Shown in pieces: positions 9,171-18,676 of a stretch of 64,000 nucleotides of DNA; position 1 is the first letter of the stretch, and every line of letters begins with the position of its first letter. Origin of the DNA: Poindextera sp036272595 (GTDB lineage Bacteria > Pseudomonadota > Alphaproteobacteria > Caulobacterales > Caulobacteraceae); the NCBI GenBank assembly GCA_036272595.1, contig DATAYM010000002.1, forward strand, positions 8,632-72,631, given 5' to 3'. The translations under genes were made by a program, and so were the position numbers. The notes under the pieces were generated by a model. That model searched no databases, was not told the DNA's origin, and saw nothing but the letters and a program-made list of their open reading frames with translations.

Positions 9171-9932
9171 ATGAGCGCCGCCTATCTGCCCGACGATCGC
9201 CTGAAATCCCGGCTGGCCGCGGGCGCGGTGGTGGGCTGCCACTGGCTGACCCTGGGCGCCGCGGTGCTGGCCGAGCTGGCGGCCGACGCCGGCGCCGAGA
9301 GCATCGTCATCGACATGCAGCACGGCCGCTGGGACCGCGAGGGGCTGGAGAACGCCATCGCCGGCATCGGCGGCCGTGCACCGTCGCTGGTACGCACCGC
9401 CGACGCCTCCGACTTCGCCATCGGCTCGGCGCTGGACGCCGGCGCGCACGGGGTGATCGTGCCGATGATCGGCAGCGCCGCCGAGTGCGCATCGGTGGTC
9501 GCCGCCGCCCACTATCCGCCGTTCGGACGCCGCTCCGGGGGCGGGGCGCGGCCGGGCGCGGATTTCGCCGCCTATCGCGCCGCCATGGCCGAGCACCTGC
9601 TGGTCGCTGTGATGATCGAGACCGTCGCCGGACTGGAAGCCGCCGAGGCGATCGCGGCTACGCCGCGCCTCGGCACGATCTTCGTCGGACCCAACGACCT
9701 GTCGCTGGCGCTCGGCGAGGCGCAGGCCTCGCCGGTGTTCGAGGCGGCCCTGGCGCGGGTGCTCGCCGCCGGCAAGGCGGCCGGCGTGCCGGTCGGCGTC
9801 TACACCGCCCCCGACCAGGCGGCGAGCCGCGCCGCGCAAGGCTTCCAGCTCGTCGTGGTCGCCAGCGACGTCCAGCTCAACCGCGCCGAGGCCAGGGTGG
9901 TCTGGAACCGGTTCCGCGGCCGGGCCGCCTAG
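9171..9932 (+). CDS. HpcH/HpaI-family class II aldolase
   Basis: A 253-residue aldolase with the family hallmarks VIDMQHG, GAHGVIVPMI, a catalytic metal glutamate in MIET and an aspartate in GPNDLSLALG. The family cleaves 4-hydroxy-2-oxo acids (such as 4-hydroxy-2-oxoheptanedioate or 2-keto-3-deoxy sugar acids) to pyruvate or oxaloacetate plus an aldehyde. The true substrate is not evident. The XRE-cupin regulator follows by 12 bases, so the aldolase may be the first gene of the unit running into kbl-tdh. Confidence 0.85.
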   Translation: MSAAYLPDDRLKSRLAAGAVVGCHWLTLGAAVLAELAADAGAESIVIDMQHGRWDREGLENAIAGIGGRAPSLVRTADASDFAIGSALDAGAHGVIVPMIGSAAECASVVAAAHYPPFGRRSGGGARPGADFAAYRAAMAEHLLVAVMIETVAGLEAAEAIAATPRLGTIFVGPNDLSLALGEAQASPVFEAALARVLAAGKAAGVPVGVYTAPDQAASRAAQGFQLVVVASDVQLNRAEARVVWNRFRGRAA

Positions 9933-9944
9933 GACGCCGACGGC

Positions 9945-10505
9945 TTGACCTCCGACCCGCCCCTCCTCGGACCGCGCCTGCATCAGCTGCGCAAGAAGAA
10001 GAAGCTGACGCTCGACGAGCTGGCGGTGATGTCGGGCGTCTCCCGGTCGATGCTGAGTCAGATCGAGCGTGGCCAGGCCAACCCGACCTTCGCGACGCTG
10101 TGGAACCTGACCCGCGCTCTCGGCGTCGACTTGTCCGAACTGGTCCATGGCCAGAGCGGCAGCCAGGCGGCGGTGATCACCCTGCAGCCGGTGCATTTCA
10201 CGCCGGAAATCCGCACCGAGGACGGCGGTTGCCTGCTGCGCATCCTGAGCCCGGCCGCCAACGCCGGCGGCTTCGAATGGTACGAGCTGATCATGCAGCC
10301 GGGCGCGTCGCTGGTGTCGGACGCGCACGCCGTGGGCTCCAGGGAACACCTGACGGTCCTCGACGGGGTGCTGGACGTGCAGTCCGGCGGCGAAACCACC
10401 TCGGTGCAGACCGGGGCGACGGCGCGCTACCCGGCCGACCTACAGCACGCCATCCATAATCGCGGCAAGAAACCGGCGCGGGCCCTGCTGGTGGTGGCCA
10501 GCTAG
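9945..10505 (+). CDS. XRE-family regulator with C-terminal cupin domain
   Basis: A 186-residue protein with a lambda-repressor-like helix-turn-helix in the first ~65 residues (LDELAVMSGVSRSMLSQIERG...PTFATLWNLTRAL) and a cupin domain in the last ~80 (MQPGASL...REHLTVLDGVLDV). This architecture is typical of small-molecule sensors controlling amino-acid or polyamine catabolism. The start is TTG at 9945; no ATG fits the domain boundary. It lies directly upstream of kbl-tdh, so threonine catabolism is its likely target. A direct repeat just after its stop may be its operator. Confidence 0.85.
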   Translation: MTSDPPLLGPRLHQLRKKKKLTLDELAVMSGVSRSMLSQIERGQANPTFATLWNLTRALGVDLSELVHGQSGSQAAVITLQPVHFTPEIRTEDGGCLLRILSPAANAGGFEWYELIMQPGASLVSDAHAVGSREHLTVLDGVLDVQSGGETTSVQTGATARYPADLQHAIHNRGKKPARALLVVAS

Positions 10506-10513
10506 AATTCCAT

Positions 10514-10534
10514 TATCCTGGACGAAATATCCTG
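10514..10534. promoter_or_regulatory. TATCCTG direct repeat upstream of kbl, candidate operator
   Basis: TATCCTG occurs at 10514-10520 and again at 10528-10534, 14 bases apart, in the AT-richer gap between the XRE-cupin gene and kbl. The position suits a binding site for that regulator or an internal promoter. No experimental motif is matched. Confidence 0.35.
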
Positions 10535-10573
10535 TATCGTGTAGAAGTGGGGCATTCCCAAGGGAGTCGCTCC

Positions 10574-11791
10574 GTGGCCGACGCCGCATTCAACGATCGC
10601 ATCCGGACCACGCTCGCCGAGATCGCCGCCGAGGGTCTGGAGAAGCCCGAGCGCGTCATCGTTTCGCGTCAGGGACCTGTGGTCCGCATCCGCGACGCCG
10701 ACGGGACCGTCCGCGAGGCGCTGAACCTGTGCGCCAACAACTATCTCGGCCTGGCCGGAGACCCGCGCGTCGCTGATGCAGCGGCGAAGGCCGCCAGCGA
10801 CGCCGGCGCCGGCCTGGCCTCGGTGCGGTTCATCTGCGGCACCCACGGGCTGCACAAGGCGCTGGAAGCGCGGATCGCGGACTATCTCGGCTTCGCGGAC
10901 GCGATCCTGTTCGCCGCCGCCTTCGACGCCAATGGCGGCGTGTTCGAGCCGCTGCTCGGCGAAGAGGACGCCATCGTCTCCGACACGCTGAACCACGCCT
11001 CGATCATCGACGGAATCCGGCTCTGCAAGGCGGCCCGCTATCGCTACCGGGCCGGCGACATGGAGGACCTGGAATCGCAGCTGCGGGCGGCCCGCGGCGC
11101 CGGCGCCCGCACCGTGCTGATCGCCACCGACGGGGTCTTTTCGATGGACGGCCACATCGCCGACCTACCGGCGATCACCGCCCTGGCCGAGCGGCACGGG
11201 GCCCTGGTGATGGTCGACGACTGCCACGCCACCGGGCTGCTGGGCGCCAACGGCCGCGGCTCGCCGGAGTTCCGCGGCGTCGAGGGCCGCATCGACATCC
11301 TCACCGGCACCTTCGGCAAGGCGCTCGGCGGCGCCATGGGCGGCTTCGTGGCCGCCAGCCGCGAGGTGGTGGCGCTGCTGCGGCAGCGCGCCCGGCCCTA
11401 CCTGTTCTCCAACGCCCTGGCCCCCGCCGTCTGTGGCGCCGCCCTGGAGGCGATCGCCATCGCCGACAGCGGGGAGGGCGCGGAGCTGCGCGCGCGGCTC
11501 TCGGCCAACGCCCAGGCCTTCCGCGCGCTGATGACGGCCAATGGGTTCGATCTTCTGCCGGGCGAGCACCCCATCATCCCGGTCATGCTCGGCGAGGCGC
11601 GGCTGGCCCAACAGATGGCGCAGCGGCTGCTCGACGAGGGGGTGTTCGTCACCGGGTTTTCCTTCCCGGTGGTGCCGCGCGGCGCGGCCCGCATCCGCAC
11701 CCAGGTCTCCGCCGCCCACGGCGCGGACCAGATCACCGAGGCGGCCGCCGCCTTCGAGCGCGCCCGCGCCTTTTGCGGAGCCGCCGCATGA
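10574..11791 (+). CDS. kbl: Glycine C-acetyltransferase (2-amino-3-ketobutyrate CoA ligase)
   Basis: This PLP enzyme cleaves 2-amino-3-oxobutyrate with CoA to glycine and acetyl-CoA, the second step of threonine degradation. The 405-residue length from the GTG at 10574 (GGGAG upstream) matches E. coli Kbl; an earlier start at 10547 adds nine unlikely residues. Motifs include NLCANNYLGLA, SVRFICGTH, LNHASIIDG, DDCHATGLLG and the Schiff-base lysine K249 in GTFGKALGG. Overlaps tdh by 4 bases (ATGA). Confidence 0.96.
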   Translation: MADAAFNDRIRTTLAEIAAEGLEKPERVIVSRQGPVVRIRDADGTVREALNLCANNYLGLAGDPRVADAAAKAASDAGAGLASVRFICGTHGLHKALEARIADYLGFADAILFAAAFDANGGVFEPLLGEEDAIVSDTLNHASIIDGIRLCKAARYRYRAGDMEDLESQLRAARGAGARTVLIATDGVFSMDGHIADLPAITALAERHGALVMVDDCHATGLLGANGRGSPEFRGVEGRIDILTGTFGKALGGAMGGFVAASREVVALLRQRARPYLFSNALAPAVCGAALEAIAIADSGEGAELRARLSANAQAFRALMTANGFDLLPGEHPIIPVMLGEARLAQQMAQRLLDEGVFVTGFSFPVVPRGAARIRTQVSAAHGADQITEAAAAFERARAFCGAAA

Positions 11792-12825
11792 CCGCGACCA
11801 TGGCGGGCCTCGCCAAGCTGCGGCCGGAGACGGGGCTGTGGATGACCAAGGCGCCGGTTCCGGCGCCCGGGCCGGAGGACGTGCTGATCAGGATCAGGCG
11901 CACGGCCATCTGCGGCACCGACCTGCACATCTATAACTGGGACGAGTGGGCCGCGCGGACCATTCCCGTGCCGATGATCATCGGCCACGAGTTCTCCGGC
12001 GAAATCGTCGAGATCGGCGCCCGGGTGAACCGGCCGCTGCGGGTCGGGCAGCGGGTCTCCGGCGAGGGCCATATCGTCGACCTGAACTCGGCGGCGTCGC
12101 GGGCCGGGCGCTTCCACCTTGATCCCAACACCGTCGGGGTCGGCGTCAACCGCCCCGGCGCCTTCGCCGAATACCTGTCGATACCGGCGTTCAACGTCGT
12201 GCCGCTGCCCGGCGACGTCAGCGACGAGGTCGGCGCCCTCTTGGATCCGCTCGGCAACGCCATGCATACGGCCCAGCAGTTCGACCTCTTGGGCGAGGAC
12301 GTGCTGGTCACCGGCGCCGGGCCGATCGGGGCCATGGCCGCCGCCATCGCCCGCCGCGCCGGCGCCCGCTCGGTGGTGATCACCGACATCAACGACTACC
12401 GGCTCGACCTCGCCGCCGGGCTGGCCGACGTCCGCCCGGTCAATGTCGCCAGGGAAGACTTGCGGGCGGTGATGGATCAGGAGGGCGTCGTCGAGGGTTT
12501 CGGCGTCGCCCTGGAGATGTCCGGCGCGCCGAGCGCCTTCGACCAGGCGATCGACGCCCTGGCCATGGGCGGCAAGCTGGCCATGCTGGGCCTGCCGGCG
12601 AGGCCGATGGACGTGGCCTGGTCGCGCATCATCCTGAAGGCGCTGACCATCAAGGGCGTCTACGGCCGCGAGATGTTCGAGACCTGGCGCAAGATGTTCG
12701 GCCTGCTGCACAGCGGCTTCGACCTGGAGCGGCTGATCACCCATCGCACCCGCGCCTGCGATTTCCAGGCCGGATTCGACGCGGCGCTCTCCGGCGAGGC
12801 CGGCAAGGTGGTGCTGAGCTGGTGA
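11788..12825 (+). CDS. tdh: L-threonine 3-dehydrogenase, lacking the structural zinc cysteines
   Basis: A 345-residue medium-chain dehydrogenase that oxidises threonine to 2-amino-3-oxobutyrate, the substrate of the coupled Kbl. Family-specific strings include the catalytic-zinc region ICGTDLHIYNWDEW (C42) and GHE (H67/E68), NTVGVGVNRPG, the NAD motif GAGPIG, and GREMFETW. Residues 96-111, where E. coli Tdh has four cysteines binding structural zinc, read VDLNSAASRAGRFHLD and hold no cysteine. Catalytic residues are intact, so activity is expected. The start overlaps the kbl stop (ATGA). Confidence 0.95.
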   Translation: MTATMAGLAKLRPETGLWMTKAPVPAPGPEDVLIRIRRTAICGTDLHIYNWDEWAARTIPVPMIIGHEFSGEIVEIGARVNRPLRVGQRVSGEGHIVDLNSAASRAGRFHLDPNTVGVGVNRPGAFAEYLSIPAFNVVPLPGDVSDEVGALLDPLGNAMHTAQQFDLLGEDVLVTGAGPIGAMAAAIARRAGARSVVITDINDYRLDLAAGLADVRPVNVAREDLRAVMDQEGVVEGFGVALEMSGAPSAFDQAIDALAMGGKLAMLGLPARPMDVAWSRIILKALTIKGVYGREMFETWRKMFGLLHSGFDLERLITHRTRACDFQAGFDAALSGEAGKVVLSW

Positions 12826-12843
12826 TCTTGCCCATTTCCTCTA

Positions 12844-12912
12844 CCGCACCGATCTCCTCCCTTTTCGGTGCGGCCCTGTCGGCCGGGCGCCGTCGCGCTC
12901 GGCCGATTTTTT
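12844..12912 (+). terminator. Tandem hairpins after tdh; second is a rho-independent terminator
   Basis: The first stem is CCGCACCG (12844-12851) with CGGTGCGG (12866-12873). The second is TCGGCCG (12879-12885) with CGGCCGA (12900-12906), followed immediately by TTTTTT (12907-12912). The second has classic intrinsic-terminator form and separates the kbl-tdh unit from sdaA. Confidence 0.75.
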
Positions 12913-12985
12913 CCGGATCAGGCGATAGGCAAGGGCGTCGGGTGTAGGGTCGGCCGGTGTCGATGGGAACCAAGGAGCCGGCGCG

Positions 12986-14362
<1,377 letters not shown>

Positions 14363-14365
14363 CGG

Positions 14366-14845
14366 CTAGGACGCCTCCAGCTGGGTCAGCGGCAGGGCCG
14401 TCGAGTCCTTGAGCGTGTCGAGGACGAAGCTGGAGCGGACGTCCTTCACCCCGGGCATCTTCAAGAGGTGCTGCAGGGTGAATTCGGCGTAGGCGTCCAG
14501 GTCGGAGACGACGATCTTGAGCAGATAGTCGAAGGAGCCGGTCATCATGTGGCAGGCGACGATTTCGGCGTGACCCTCCATGGCGGCGCGGAAGGCGGCG
14601 ACCCCGACGTCGCTGTGCCGGTCCATCTGCACCTCGACGAAGGCCATGACGCCCAGGCCGATCTTGCGCCGGTCGAGCAGGGCGACATAGCCGCCGATCA
14701 GGCCTTGCGCCTCCAGCAGCTTGACCCGGCGCAGGCAGGGGCTGGGCGACAGCCCGACCCGTTCGGCCAGCTCGACATTGGACAGGTGCGCGTCGGTCTG
14801 CAGCACCTCGAGAATCCGCCGATCGGCGCGGGTCAGTCTTGGCAT
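14366..14845 (-). CDS. Lrp/AsnC-family transcriptional regulator
   Basis: A 159-residue protein from the ATG at 14845; a longer frame upstream would cross its own promoter. The N-terminal winged helix (LTRADRRILEVLQTD...VELAERVGLSPSPCLRRVKLLE) and the C-terminal RAM ligand domain (YLLKIVVSDLDAYAEF, LPLTQL) are complete. It is divergent from the hpd-maiA-fah-phhA operon, so the likely role is sensing phenylalanine or tyrosine and controlling that operon. The effector is inferred from context only. Confidence 0.9.
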   Translation of the reverse strand: MPRLTRADRRILEVLQTDAHLSNVELAERVGLSPSPCLRRVKLLEAQGLIGGYVALLDRRKIGLGVMAFVEVQMDRHSDVGVAAFRAAMEGHAEIVACHMMTGSFDYLLKIVVSDLDAYAEFTLQHLLKMPGVKDVRSSFVLDTLKDSTALPLTQLEAS

Positions 14846-14854
14846 GAAATGACC

Positions 14855-14879
14855 TGGATTGTTTGAACTGGGAAATCCA
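14855..14879. promoter_or_regulatory. TGGATT/AATCCA inverted repeat, candidate Lrp-type operator
   Basis: TGGATT (14855-14860) and AATCCA (14874-14879) form an inverted repeat with 13 bases between arms, in the 126-base divergent gap between the Lrp/AsnC gene and hpd. Lrp-type sites are degenerate, so this is only a position-based candidate. Confidence 0.35.
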
Positions 14880-14971
14880 ACGCCTAGATTCCTATGTGAT
14901 CCGACCGTCAAAGCAAGGACATGACGATGGACCGGGCGTATCATGCCCACTCAATTTCCGGAGATCGCGCC

Positions 14972-16051
14972 ATGGCCGACCTGTTCGACAATCCCCTCGG
15001 CACCGATGGGTTCGAGTTCGTCGAGTTCACCGGACCGGACCCCGAGGCGATCAGGCGGCAGTTCGAGCGGATGGGCTTCGCCGCCGCCGCCCGCCACCGT
15101 TCCAAGAACGTGGTCCGCTACAAGCAGGGCGACATCAACTTCCTGCTGAACATGGAGCCGAGCGGCCAGGCGGCGGCGTTCCGCTCCGCCCACGGCCCCT
15201 CGGCCAACGCCATGGCCTTCCGGGTCAAGGACGCGGCCAAGGCCTTCGCCCTGGCGGTCGAGCGCGGCGCCACTCCGGTGCAGGGGCCGGTGGGGCCGAT
15301 GGAGCTGAACATCCCGGCCATCGAGGGAATCGGCGGCTCCAACCTCTATCTGGTCGACCGCTACGGGGCCCAGGCCATCTACGACGTCGATTTCAAGCCG
15401 ATCGAGGGGGCGGAAGCGGCGGAGGCCGAGAACAATGTCGGCCTGACCTATCTCGACCACCTGACCCACAATGTGCGCCGCGGCCAGATGGGCAAATGGG
15501 CCGACTTCTACGAGCGCATCTTCAACTTCCGCGAAATCCGCTATTTCGACATCGAGGGCCAGCAGACCGGCCTGATCTCCAAGGCGATGACCAGCCCGGA
15601 CGGCAAGATACGCATTCCGCTGAACGAGAGCCGCGACGACCACTCGCAGATCGAGGAATTCCTGCGCGACTATGGCGGCGAGGGCATCCAGCACCTGGCG
15701 CTGGGGACCGGCGACATCTACGCCTCGGTCGAGGCCATGCGCGCGCGGGGCCTGAAGTTCCAGGACACAGTCGAGACCTATTTCGAGCAGATCGAGGCTC
15801 GCCTGCCCGGCCACGGCGAGGACGTGGCGCGGCTGAAGGCCGGCCGCATCCTGATCGACGGCGCACCCAGCGAAGGCCAGGGCCTGCTGCTGCAGATCTT
15901 CACTGAGAACGCGCTGGGGCCGATCTTCTTCGAGATCATCCAGCGCAAGGGCAACGAGGGCTTCGGCGAGGGCAATTTCAAGGCGCTGTTCGAGAGCCTG
16001 GAGCTGGACCAGATTCGCCGCGGCGTGCTGCCGGCCAGGAAGTCGGCCTAG
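14972..16051 (+). CDS. hpd: 4-hydroxyphenylpyruvate dioxygenase
   Basis: The 359-residue enzyme converts 4-hydroxyphenylpyruvate to homogentisate using Fe(II) and O2. The start at 14972 is supported by GGAG at 8 bases distance. The iron triad is H163 (DHLTHNV), H241 (GIQHLALGT) and E321 (IFFEIIQR), at positions matching bacterial HPPD. The final helix (GFGEGNFKALFESLE) is the usual active-site lid. First gene of a four-gene unit with maiA, fumarylacetoacetase and phhA, facing the Lrp-type regulator. Confidence 0.96.
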   Translation: MADLFDNPLGTDGFEFVEFTGPDPEAIRRQFERMGFAAAARHRSKNVVRYKQGDINFLLNMEPSGQAAAFRSAHGPSANAMAFRVKDAAKAFALAVERGATPVQGPVGPMELNIPAIEGIGGSNLYLVDRYGAQAIYDVDFKPIEGAEAAEAENNVGLTYLDHLTHNVRRGQMGKWADFYERIFNFREIRYFDIEGQQTGLISKAMTSPDGKIRIPLNESRDDHSQIEEFLRDYGGEGIQHLALGTGDIYASVEAMRARGLKFQDTVETYFEQIEARLPGHGEDVARLKAGRILIDGAPSEGQGLLLQIFTENALGPIFFEIIQRKGNEGFGEGNFKALFESLELDQIRRGVLPARKSA

Positions 16052-16063
16052 GGCGAGAGCGCT

Positions 16064-16738
16064 GTGAGCGAGGTGCTCCTCTTCGACTATTGGCGATCCT
16101 CCGCCGCCTATCGGGTGCGCATCGGGCTCAACCTCAAGGGCGTCCGCTACGACAGCCGCGCGATCAACATCCTGCCGGGCCGCGACGAGCAGCTGGCGGC
16201 GGATTATCTGGCGCTCAACCGCCAGGGGCGGGTGCCGATGATCCGCACGCCGCGCGGGACGCTGGTGCAGTCGATGGCGATCCTGGAGTGGCTGGACGAG
16301 ACCCGTCCCGACCCCGGCTTCCTCCCCGTCGACCCCTGGGATCGGGCCCAGGTGCGCGCCTTCGCTGCGACCGTCGCCTGCGACATCCATCCGCTGAACA
16401 ACCTCGCCACGCAAAGGCAGATCCACGCCCAGTGGGGCGATGATCCGGCCGGGCTGAAGACCTGGGGCGAGCACTGGGTCGGCCGCGGCTGCGAGGTGCT
16501 CGAGGGCCAGTTGGCCGGCCTGCCGTCGCATCGCTTCGCCTTTGGCGATCAGCCGAGCCTGGCCGACATCTGCCTGGTTCCGCAGCTCTACAACGCCCGG
16601 CGGATGGGGCTCGACCTGTCGCCCTATCCCCGTCTGGTCGGGGTCGATGCGGCGGCGCGCGCCCATCCGGCCTTCGCGGCCGCGGCCCCCGAATTGCAAC
16701 CGGACGCTCCCGAGACGGTTTCGAGGGCAGGCCTATGA
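16064..16738 (+). CDS. maiA: Maleylacetoacetate isomerase (zeta-class GST)
   Basis: A 224-residue glutathione-S-transferase-fold protein. The WRSSAAYRVRIGLNLKG motif near the N-terminus is the zeta-class glutathione site of maleylacetoacetate isomerases, and the C-terminal domain has the usual SLADICLVPQLYNARR helix. It isomerises maleylacetoacetate to fumarylacetoacetate in tyrosine breakdown. GTG start, 12 bases after hpd; a 4-base overlap with the next gene supports coupling. Confidence 0.93.
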   Translation: MSEVLLFDYWRSSAAYRVRIGLNLKGVRYDSRAINILPGRDEQLAADYLALNRQGRVPMIRTPRGTLVQSMAILEWLDETRPDPGFLPVDPWDRAQVRAFAATVACDIHPLNNLATQRQIHAQWGDDPAGLKTWGEHWVGRGCEVLEGQLAGLPSHRFAFGDQPSLADICLVPQLYNARRMGLDLSPYPRLVGVDAAARAHPAFAAAAPELQPDAPETVSRAGL

Positions 16739-17799
16739 AGCTGGCATCGCTCAAGGGCGGTCGCGACGGCCGCCTCGTGGTGGTCTCGCAAGACCTGGAC
16801 TGGTGCGCCGACGCCTCGGCCGTCGCGCCGACCCTGCAGGGCGCGCTCGACGACTGGGGGCGTTGCGCGCCGATGCTGCACTCGCTGGCTGGCGAGGTCG
16901 AGGCGGGGAGCGCCCAGTGCTGGCCGTTCCGCCAGCATGACTGCGCCTCGCCGCTGCCGCGCGCCTATCAGTGGGCCGACGGCTCGGCCTATGTGAACCA
17001 CGTCCAGCTGGTGCGCCAGGCGCGCGGCGCGGAGATGCCGGAGAGCTTCTGGAGCGAGCCCCTGATGTACCAGGGCGGCGGCGACGGCTTCCTCGGCCCC
17101 CACGATCCGATCCCGCTGGTCGATGAGGCCTGGGGCTGCGATTTCGAGGGCGAGGTCGCGGTGGTCACCGGCGACGTGCCGCTGGGCGCCACGGCGTCCG
17201 AAGCGCTGCCGATGATCCTGCTGGTGATGCTGGCCAACGACGTCTCGCTGCGCAACCTGATCCCGGCCGAGCTGGCCAAGAGCTTCGGCTTCTTCCAGTC
17301 CAAGCCGGCCTCGGCCTTTTCGCCGGTGGCGGTGACGCCGGACAAACTGGGCGGGGCCTGGAAGGCCGGCAAGCTGCACGGCGCGCTGGAAGTGCGGCTG
17401 AATGGCGAGGTGTTCGGCCGCGCCGACGCCGGTGTCGACATGACCTTCGATTTCGGCCGGCTGATCGCCCACGCCGCCAAGACCCGCAGCCTCGGCGCCG
17501 GATCGATCGTCGGCTCCGGCACGGTCTCCAATCGTGACGCGGACGGCGGCCCCGGCCGGCCCATCGCCGGGGGCGGCCTGGGCTATTCCTGCATCGCCGA
17601 GCTGCGCACGGTCGAAACCCTGCTGCACGGGGCGGCGCAAACGCCGTTCCTCAAGGACGGCGACCGGGTGCGCATCGAGATGAGGGACGGGGGCGGGCGC
17701 TCCATCTTCGGCGCCATCGACCAGGCCGTCGCCCAATGCGCGCGCGAGGAGGCGGTCTCGCCGGAGCTGCTGCGCTGGCGCATGGGACGGCACGCATGA
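16735..17799 (+). CDS. Fumarylacetoacetate hydrolase
   Basis: A 354-residue FAH-family protein with a short N-terminal domain (MKLASLKGGRDGRLVVVSQD) seen in bacterial tyrosine-pathway fumarylacetoacetases. Metal-site features are FEGEVAVVTGD, ANDVSLRNL and the C-terminal GSGTVSNRD with ...GDRVRIEM. It splits fumarylacetoacetate into fumarate and acetoacetate. Position between maiA and phhA supports this over other FAH-family reactions. Overlaps both neighbours by 4 bases. Confidence 0.9.
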   Translation: MKLASLKGGRDGRLVVVSQDLDWCADASAVAPTLQGALDDWGRCAPMLHSLAGEVEAGSAQCWPFRQHDCASPLPRAYQWADGSAYVNHVQLVRQARGAEMPESFWSEPLMYQGGGDGFLGPHDPIPLVDEAWGCDFEGEVAVVTGDVPLGATASEALPMILLVMLANDVSLRNLIPAELAKSFGFFQSKPASAFSPVAVTPDKLGGAWKAGKLHGALEVRLNGEVFGRADAGVDMTFDFGRLIAHAAKTRSLGAGSIVGSGTVSNRDADGGPGRPIAGGGLGYSCIAELRTVETLLHGAAQTPFLKDGDRVRIEMRDGGGRSIFGAIDQAVAQCAREEAVSPELLRWRMGRHA

Positions 17800-18593
17800 C
17801 CGCGCCGGCGCTTCGAGGCGCCGCGCCGCCGGACGCCGCGGCCGACTGGACCGTCGACCAGGCCTGGTCGCGCTACACCGCGGCCGAGCATCGGACCTGG
17901 GTCACCCTCTATGAACGCCAGGCCGAGGTGCTGGCCGGCCGCGCCTGCGACGAGTTCCTGCACGGGCTCAAGGCGCTCGACCTGCACGGCGCCGGCATCC
18001 CCGACTTCTCGCGCATCAATGAGCGGCTGAACCGGCTGACCGGCTGGAGCGTCGTCGCGGTGCACGGCCTGGTCCCGGACGAGGTCTTCTTCGACCACCT
18101 GGCCAATCGCCGCTTCCCCGCCGGCCGATTCATCCGCCGCCCGGACCAGCTCGACTACCTGCAGGAGCCGGACGTCTTCCACGACGTGTTCGGCCATGTG
18201 CCGATGCTGACCAACCCGACCTTCGCCGACTACATGCAGGCCTATGGCCGCGGCGGCGCGCGGGCGGCCGGCCTCGGCCAGCTGCCCAACCTGGCCCGGC
18301 TCTACTGGTACACCGTCGAGTTCGGCCTGATGGCGACGCCGGCCGGCCTGCGCATCTACGGCGCGGGAATCGTCTCCTCCCACGCCGAGACCCTCTACAG
18401 CCTTGAGGATCCGCGGCCGCGCCGCATCCCCTTCGACCTGGAACGGGTCATGCGCACCCCCTACCGCATCGACGACCTGCAGCCGCTCTACATGGTCATC
18501 CCGTCGCTGCAGACCCTGCTGGAGGTGACGCAACAGGACTTCGCGCCGGTCTATGCGCGGGTGAGGGGACAGCCGGACCTGGCCCTGCCCTGA
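17796..18593 (+). CDS. phhA: Phenylalanine 4-monooxygenase
   Basis: A 265-residue bacterial-type phenylalanine hydroxylase without the eukaryotic ACT domain. Iron ligands are H129 and H134 (FHDVFGH) and E175 (WYTVEFGL). It makes tyrosine from phenylalanine using tetrahydropterin. The ATG at 17796 overlaps the fumarylacetoacetase stop. No pterin dehydratase (phhB) or aromatic aminotransferase lies in the window. Confidence 0.95.
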   Translation: MTAPALRGAAPPDAAADWTVDQAWSRYTAAEHRTWVTLYERQAEVLAGRACDEFLHGLKALDLHGAGIPDFSRINERLNRLTGWSVVAVHGLVPDEVFFDHLANRRFPAGRFIRRPDQLDYLQEPDVFHDVFGHVPMLTNPTFADYMQAYGRGGARAAGLGQLPNLARLYWYTVEFGLMATPAGLRIYGAGIVSSHAETLYSLEDPRPRRIPFDLERVMRTPYRIDDLQPLYMVIPSLQTLLEVTQQDFAPVYARVRGQPDLALP

Positions 18594-18676
18594 CGCGGTT
18601 CGCCGCCGGCGCCCGATAGGGGATTTGCCCATCGCGCGGTGTCTATGCCGCTGAGCTGTTCCCCTGGAGTCCCGCC

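Noticed and set aside
8576..10459. 627-residue plus-strand frame over the ribokinase, aldolase and XRE genes
   Set aside because: It runs through three genes in other frames and has no coherent domain.
14951..16699. 582-residue open frame antisense to hpd and maiA
   Set aside because: It is the mirror of GC-rich codons; the plus strand carries hpd and maiA with all catalytic residues, while the antisense product has no family motifs and is rich in low-complexity A/G/R.
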